DNA from: a bacterium 1XD42-54
Lineage (GTDB): Bacteria > Bacillota > Clostridia > Lachnospirales > Lachnospiraceae
Direction: 5' to 3'
Assembly (NCBI GenBank): GCA_003612585.1
Contig: RAZH01000006.1
Span: 1-64,000, forward strand
DNA length: 64,000 nucleotides
The notes under the pieces are model-generated. The model saw nothing but the letters and a program-made list of their open reading frames with translations, was not told the DNA's origin and made no database searches. Below are positions 60,410-64,000 of this stretch, one piece after another. The position numbers and the translations under genes are program-made. Each line of letters starts with the position of its first letter. Position 1 is the first letter of the stretch.

Positions 60410-61882
60410 ATGGGAGATTTATTTGCATCGGCGCTGCTGTCGGGAGGCAGGCCGCATCTTTTGGGGAACAGGGAGATGACACGGCAGAACAAAATGGAGA
60501 CCAGTATGTATCCGGTGCCGGAAAAAGAACAGCTGGAACGATACGCAGAAGCGTTCTATGGTTTGTCAAAGCTGTTTCAGAAAATGCCCTGCCAAAAAGA
60601 GCGGTTAGGGGATGCGGACCTGGAACTTATTTTTGACCGTGTACGGGAACGGGTCTGTGCGTACTGTGGAAAGGCTGGAAAATGCTGGGGAGGGGATTAT
60701 TTTCAGAGCTGTCGCATTTTGTATGAGATGGCGGCTGAGCTGGAATATGACGGTGTTATATCAGAGGAACTGGAGGCTATGCTGCGGGAACGCTGTGGAA
60801 GAACCGAACCGATTATGCAATCGTTGCATGAAGAGTATGGACAGGCCAGGATTAATCTGATGTGGAGCAATCGCATGATGGAGCAGAGAATGGCGGCCGG
60901 AGAGCAGATCTTCCAGACAGCAGAACTTCTGCGCCAGGTAGCGTCAGGGTTTTCGAATTCACCGGAACAGGAACAGCGAATTGGGAAAAGGCTGCGCCGT
61001 GAATTGAAATATCTCAGTGTTGAGGTGGAAAGTGTCCGGGTCTTTGCGTGTGAGGGGGAACGGACAGAGATTTATCTGTTTTTGCGGGCAAAAAAGCATA
61101 CGTGTGTGTCGGCAAAGACAGTTGCAGAGGTGCTTTCCGGATGCTGCGGACAGAAAATGAGACCGGCGTGGAACTGTCAGGCAGCGGTGGGAGAACAGAT
61201 GGCCAGCTTTCATTTTGTGCCGGACACACGGTTTCAGATTTTCTGTGGGATTTCAAGGATTACAAAAGCAGGAGAAATGGTGTCCGGGGATAATTATGCA
61301 TTTTTGCAGAAGGATACGGGAAAGGTGGTTATGAGTCTTGCGGATGGAATGGGGTCCGGTGCCGGAGCATGCCAGGAGAGTGAAAAGGTCATTGAACTTC
61401 TGGAACAGTTTCTGGATGCTGGATTTCCGCAGGAGACAGCGGTGCGGATGATTAATTCATGTATGTTGCTTCAAAATCATCAGCAAATGTTTTCAACGAT
61501 TGACTTATGTATGGTTGATTTATATAATGCAACATGTGATATCATGAAATCAGGCGCTGTATCGACGTTTATTCGGCGAGGCGATGAGATTGAAGTGATC
61601 GGCGGAAGTGCTTTTCCGGCAGGTGTGATGCAGCAGTCAGATTATGAGAGTATGCACAGACAGCTCGATTCCGGCAGCACGATTATTATGATGACGGACG
61701 GTGTGCTGGAAGCGTTACCGGAGGAGAACCGGGAGCAGCAGATGGTGGAGCTGATTGGCAGAACCGCGACGCGCAATGCAAAAGAACATGCGCGCAGGCT
61801 GATGGAAAAGGTGTATCTGATGCAGGAGCTTCGGGCAAGGGACGATATGACGATTCTTGTCGGGAGCATCTGGGAAAAATAA
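60410..61882 (+). CDS. spoIIE: SpoIIE-like PP2C serine phosphatase without the membrane domain
   Basis: 490 residues after GGGGAGG. The C-terminal PP2C domain shows VSGDNYAFLQKDTGKVVMSL, ADGMGSGAGACQESEKVIEL, IIMMTDGVLEAL and RARDDMTILVGSI with metal Asp residues. The middle has VRERVCAYCGKAGKCWGGDY, a Cys-rich segment typical of SpoIIE. B. subtilis SpoIIE is about 827 residues with ten N-terminal membrane helices. No membrane segment exists here. It would dephosphorylate SpoIIAA to activate sigma-F. Confidence 0.88.
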   Translation: MGDLFASALLSGGRPHLLGNREMTRQNKMETSMYPVPEKEQLERYAEAFYGLSKLFQKMPCQKERLGDADLELIFDRVRERVCAYCGKAGKCWGGDYFQSCRILYEMAAELEYDGVISEELEAMLRERCGRTEPIMQSLHEEYGQARINLMWSNRMMEQRMAAGEQIFQTAELLRQVASGFSNSPEQEQRIGKRLRRELKYLSVEVESVRVFACEGERTEIYLFLRAKKHTCVSAKTVAEVLSGCCGQKMRPAWNCQAAVGEQMASFHFVPDTRFQIFCGISRITKAGEMVSGDNYAFLQKDTGKVVMSLADGMGSGAGACQESEKVIELLEQFLDAGFPQETAVRMINSCMLLQNHQQMFSTIDLCMVDLYNATCDIMKSGAVSTFIRRGDEIEVIGGSAFPAGVMQQSDYESMHRQLDSGSTIIMMTDGVLEALPEENREQQMVELIGRTATRNAKEHARRLMEKVYLMQELRARDDMTILVGSIWEK

Positions 61883-61913
61883 AAGAACGGTACGAAAGAG
61901 GAAGGGGTACAGA

Positions 61914-63386
61914 ATGCGCAGAATCTTTGAGACCATAGAAGCGTATCATATGATAGAAGCAGGTTCACGTGTGATCACGGCAGTTTCCGGCGGGGCAGAC
62001 TCAGTCTGCCTTTTGTACGCGCTGAAAGAATTTCAGAAAAAGATTCCGTTTGAATGTACTGTGGTGCATGTGGAGCATGGGCTGCGGGGGGAGGAGAGTC
62101 TTGAAGATGCGCGTTTTGTGGAGGAATTATGCCGGGAATGGGGAATTTTGTGCCGTACTGTGCGGATCAGGGTACGTGAGCTTGCTGCAACGCAGGGGAT
62201 TTCAGAGGAAGAGGCAGGGCGTTTGGAGCGATACCGGATTTTTGAGGAGATCAGGCAGGAAGAAGGGGCGCAGCGCATCGCAGTGGCGCACAATCAGAAT
62301 GACCAGGCGGAGACGGTTCTGCACCATCTGGCAAGGGGAAGCTCCTTAAGAGGACTTTGCGGGATTCGTCCGGTACGGGGAAATATTGTTCGTCCGCTTT
62401 TATATCTGGAGCGAAAGGAGATTGAACAGATTCTTTGCGCCGCAGGCATTTCCTGGCGCACAGACCGGACGAATCTGGAACAGGAATATACAAGAAACAG
62501 GATTCGGCTCTCCGTTTTGCCGCAAATGGAGCGGGAACTGAACAGGCAGGCTACGGCTCATATCGCTCAGGCTGCGGGACGTCTTTTGCAGGTGCAGGAA
62601 TATCTGGACCGGGTGACGCTCAGGGCGGAACAGGCTTGTATTGTGCAGGAGACGCACGGTCAAACCATAAAATGGAGTGTACGGCTTCCAGTCTTTTTTG
62701 AGGAAGATGCACTGATTCAGCAGGAACTTTTGAAAAGAGTGCTGGAGCTTTGCGAAGGACAGAGGGATATCGGGGCAGTACATATAGAGGCGCTCATGGC
62801 GCTTGCACGTATGGATTGCGGAAAAGAACTCTGTTTGCCGGGCGGAATACGGGCGGTGCGGGAGAATGAAAAACTCTGTTTTGTCAGAAGGGGCGATCGA
62901 AAAGAAAACAGAGTGCAGAAGGACCAGGGCAAAGACGCTGGGTGCTGCGCGGAGCTGAATGGTAAGGAGAATGACGGATGTGCATATCAGCAGGAATTTG
63001 CGCTTACGTCTGCCGGCACTTATGATACGCCGGACTGGGAGGTCGGCATAGCGTTTTCACAGAAGAACCGTGTTTCTGAACAGGAGATTATCGAAGAAAA
63101 AAAGTATACGAAATGGCTTTCATATGATACAATAAAAGATACTATTGTGTTTCGCACGAGGCGTAAAGGGGATTATCTGGTCGTAAACAGGCAGGGTGGA
63201 AAAAAGAAACTGAAGGATTACCTGATCGACTGTAAAGTCCCGAGAGAGCAAAGAGATCGGCTCTGGCTTCTCGCAGACGGTTCGCATGTGCTTTGGGTGG
63301 CAGGTTACCGGATCAGCGAGGCGGCGAAAGTTACAAAAACAACAGAAAAAGTGATCAAAATACAGTTGAAGGAGAAAAGGAAATGA
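61914..63386 (+). CDS. tilS: tRNA(Ile)-lysidine synthase
   Basis: 490 residues. The ATP loop is VITAVSGGADSVCLLYALKE; VVHVEHGLRGEESLEDARFV, AVAHNQNDQAETVLHHLARG and GIRPVRGNIVRPLLYLERKE are TilS signatures. The C-terminal domain has RTRRKGDYLVVNRQGGKKKL and VPREQRDRLWLLADG. It modifies C34 of tRNA-Ile2. The stop overlaps the hpt start. Confidence 0.95.
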   Translation: MRRIFETIEAYHMIEAGSRVITAVSGGADSVCLLYALKEFQKKIPFECTVVHVEHGLRGEESLEDARFVEELCREWGILCRTVRIRVRELAATQGISEEEAGRLERYRIFEEIRQEEGAQRIAVAHNQNDQAETVLHHLARGSSLRGLCGIRPVRGNIVRPLLYLERKEIEQILCAAGISWRTDRTNLEQEYTRNRIRLSVLPQMERELNRQATAHIAQAAGRLLQVQEYLDRVTLRAEQACIVQETHGQTIKWSVRLPVFFEEDALIQQELLKRVLELCEGQRDIGAVHIEALMALARMDCGKELCLPGGIRAVRENEKLCFVRRGDRKENRVQKDQGKDAGCCAELNGKENDGCAYQQEFALTSAGTYDTPDWEVGIAFSQKNRVSEQEIIEEKKYTKWLSYDTIKDTIVFRTRRKGDYLVVNRQGGKKKLKDYLIDCKVPREQRDRLWLLADGSHVLWVAGYRISEAAKVTKTTEKVIKIQLKEKRK

Positions 63387-63913
63387 AAGAGAAAGTAAAG
63401 ATTTTTTTGCAGGAACAGGACGTAAATGCACGAATTGCTGAGGTTGCAAAGCAAATCAGCAGCGATTATGCGGGCCGGGAGGTACATCTGATTTGTGTGC
63501 TGAAGGGCAGCGTCTTTTTTATGTGCGAACTGGCCAAACGGATTACCGTTCCGGTGACCATGGATTTTATGTCTGTGACAAGTTATGGAAATGATACGAA
63601 ATCCAGCGGCGTGGTGAAAATTATCAAAGACCTGGATGAACCACTGGACGGTAAAGACGTGCTTGTAGTGGAAGATATCGTGGATTCCGGGCGTACCTTA
63701 AGTTACCTTCTTGAGATTCTTCAAAAAAGAAATCCGAAATCTCTGCGGCTTTGTACGCTGCTTGACAAGCCGGAGCGTCGGGTGACACAGGTGGCAGTGG
63801 ATTATACGTGTTTCAATATTCCGGATGAATTTGTTGTGGGATATGGCCTGGACTATGCGCAGAAATACCGCAATCTCCCGTTTATCGGTATTGTAGAATT
63901 TGTCGAAGACTAG
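63383..63913 (+). CDS. hpt: Hypoxanthine phosphoribosyltransferase
   Basis: 176 residues. The PRPP loop is VLVVEDIVDSGRTLSYLLEI; VHLICVLKGSVFFMCELAKR and FVVGYGLDYAQKYRNLPFIG complete the family. Purine salvage. The start is coupled to tilS by an ATGA overlap, as in many Firmicutes. Confidence 0.96.
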   Translation: MKEKVKIFLQEQDVNARIAEVAKQISSDYAGREVHLICVLKGSVFFMCELAKRITVPVTMDFMSVTSYGNDTKSSGVVKIIKDLDEPLDGKDVLVVEDIVDSGRTLSYLLEILQKRNPKSLRLCTLLDKPERRVTQVAVDYTCFNIPDEFVVGYGLDYAQKYRNLPFIGIVEFVED

Positions 63914-64000
63914 AAAACGTGTAAAAGGTTGCGGGAAGAAAGGCGGAAGCAGTAGAGGAAAAACGGAAAAAGAACAAGACAGAGGGAATACTAGAATATG
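63914..64000 (+). other. Region after hpt, next gene begins at the edge
   Basis: 87 bases with no gene. ATG at 63998 is the last codon of the window and follows GAGGGAATACTAGAAT, so a new gene probably starts here. In Firmicutes ftsH usually follows tilS-hpt, but only the start codon is present. Confidence 0.4.

Noticed and set aside
1-64000. tRNA, rRNA genes and CRISPR arrays
   Set aside because: I saw no cloverleaf with a GTTC-type T-loop and acceptor pairing, no rRNA-like stretch and no regularly spaced repeats with spacers; a tRNAscan or CRISPR search would settle it.

Overview
The window looks like a chromosomal segment from a spore-forming Clostridia of the Lachnospiraceae type. The evidence is the gene orders cysS-mrnC-rlmB and mazG-hup-rqcP-yabP-yabQ-divIC-spoIIE-tilS-hpt, a CotS-family protein, Firmicutes-type Shine-Dalgarno sites, and many small accessory genes. 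This assignment rests on gene content and order, not on a database search.

The left 32 kb is an accessory region. It begins with an internally deleted IS66-family transposase (1-707) and a debris stretch (708-1205). A long leftward cluster of tail and lysis genes follows (1206-25897). Read in the direction of transcription it runs: a putative tail-terminator-like protein, a tail-associated protein, the major tail tube, two chaperone-position proteins, a tape measure of about 2,627 residues, Dit, a 1,419-residue tail-tip protein with an S74 self-cleaving chaperone, small membrane proteins and holins, a modular endolysin, and baseplate or receptor-binding proteins. I see no portal, terminase, capsid, sheath, replication gene or active integrase. 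The tape-measure gene is split by a group I intron (about 20649-22303). The intron carries two zinc-ribbon genes in antisense.

The first leftward gene (26114-28921) is a 935-residue two-barrel RNA polymerase related to SPbeta YonO and to eukaryotic QDE-1/RdRP enzymes. Its signature is the SGSDFDSD catalytic loop. A compact divergent control region (29.1-31.2 kb) separates it from rightward genes: a small unknown protein, a tyrosine-recombinase-fold protein without catalytic residues (like the SPbeta regulator MrpR/YopR), and three small genes, one with an EF-hand. This region holds strong sigma-A promoters, operator-like repeats, a leader terminator, and two LexA/DinR-type boxes at the promoter of the small genes. 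My working model is an SOS-inducible, head-less, non-contractile tail particle (F-type tailocin-like) or SPbeta-like late module. In it a recombinase-derived repressor controls a dedicated viral-type RNA polymerase that transcribes the tail and lysis genes.

The right half (32.1-64 kb) is mostly ordinary chromosome: ispF, a GNAT protein, tdk, cysS-mrnC-rlmB, trkH-trkA, an Mbeg1-like hydrolase, an XRE regulator, rplM-rpsI with an L13-type leader, a decayed zeta-like toxin pair, a diguanylate cyclase, an EF-G-like GTPase fused to a YacP/Rae1-type NYN nuclease, dus, an AraC regulator, a DapF homologue with both catalytic cysteines replaced by serine, larB, a split chromate transporter, a HAD phosphatase, cotS, pgcA and the mazG-to-hpt cluster. 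Several of these depart from their family norms and are reported as findings.
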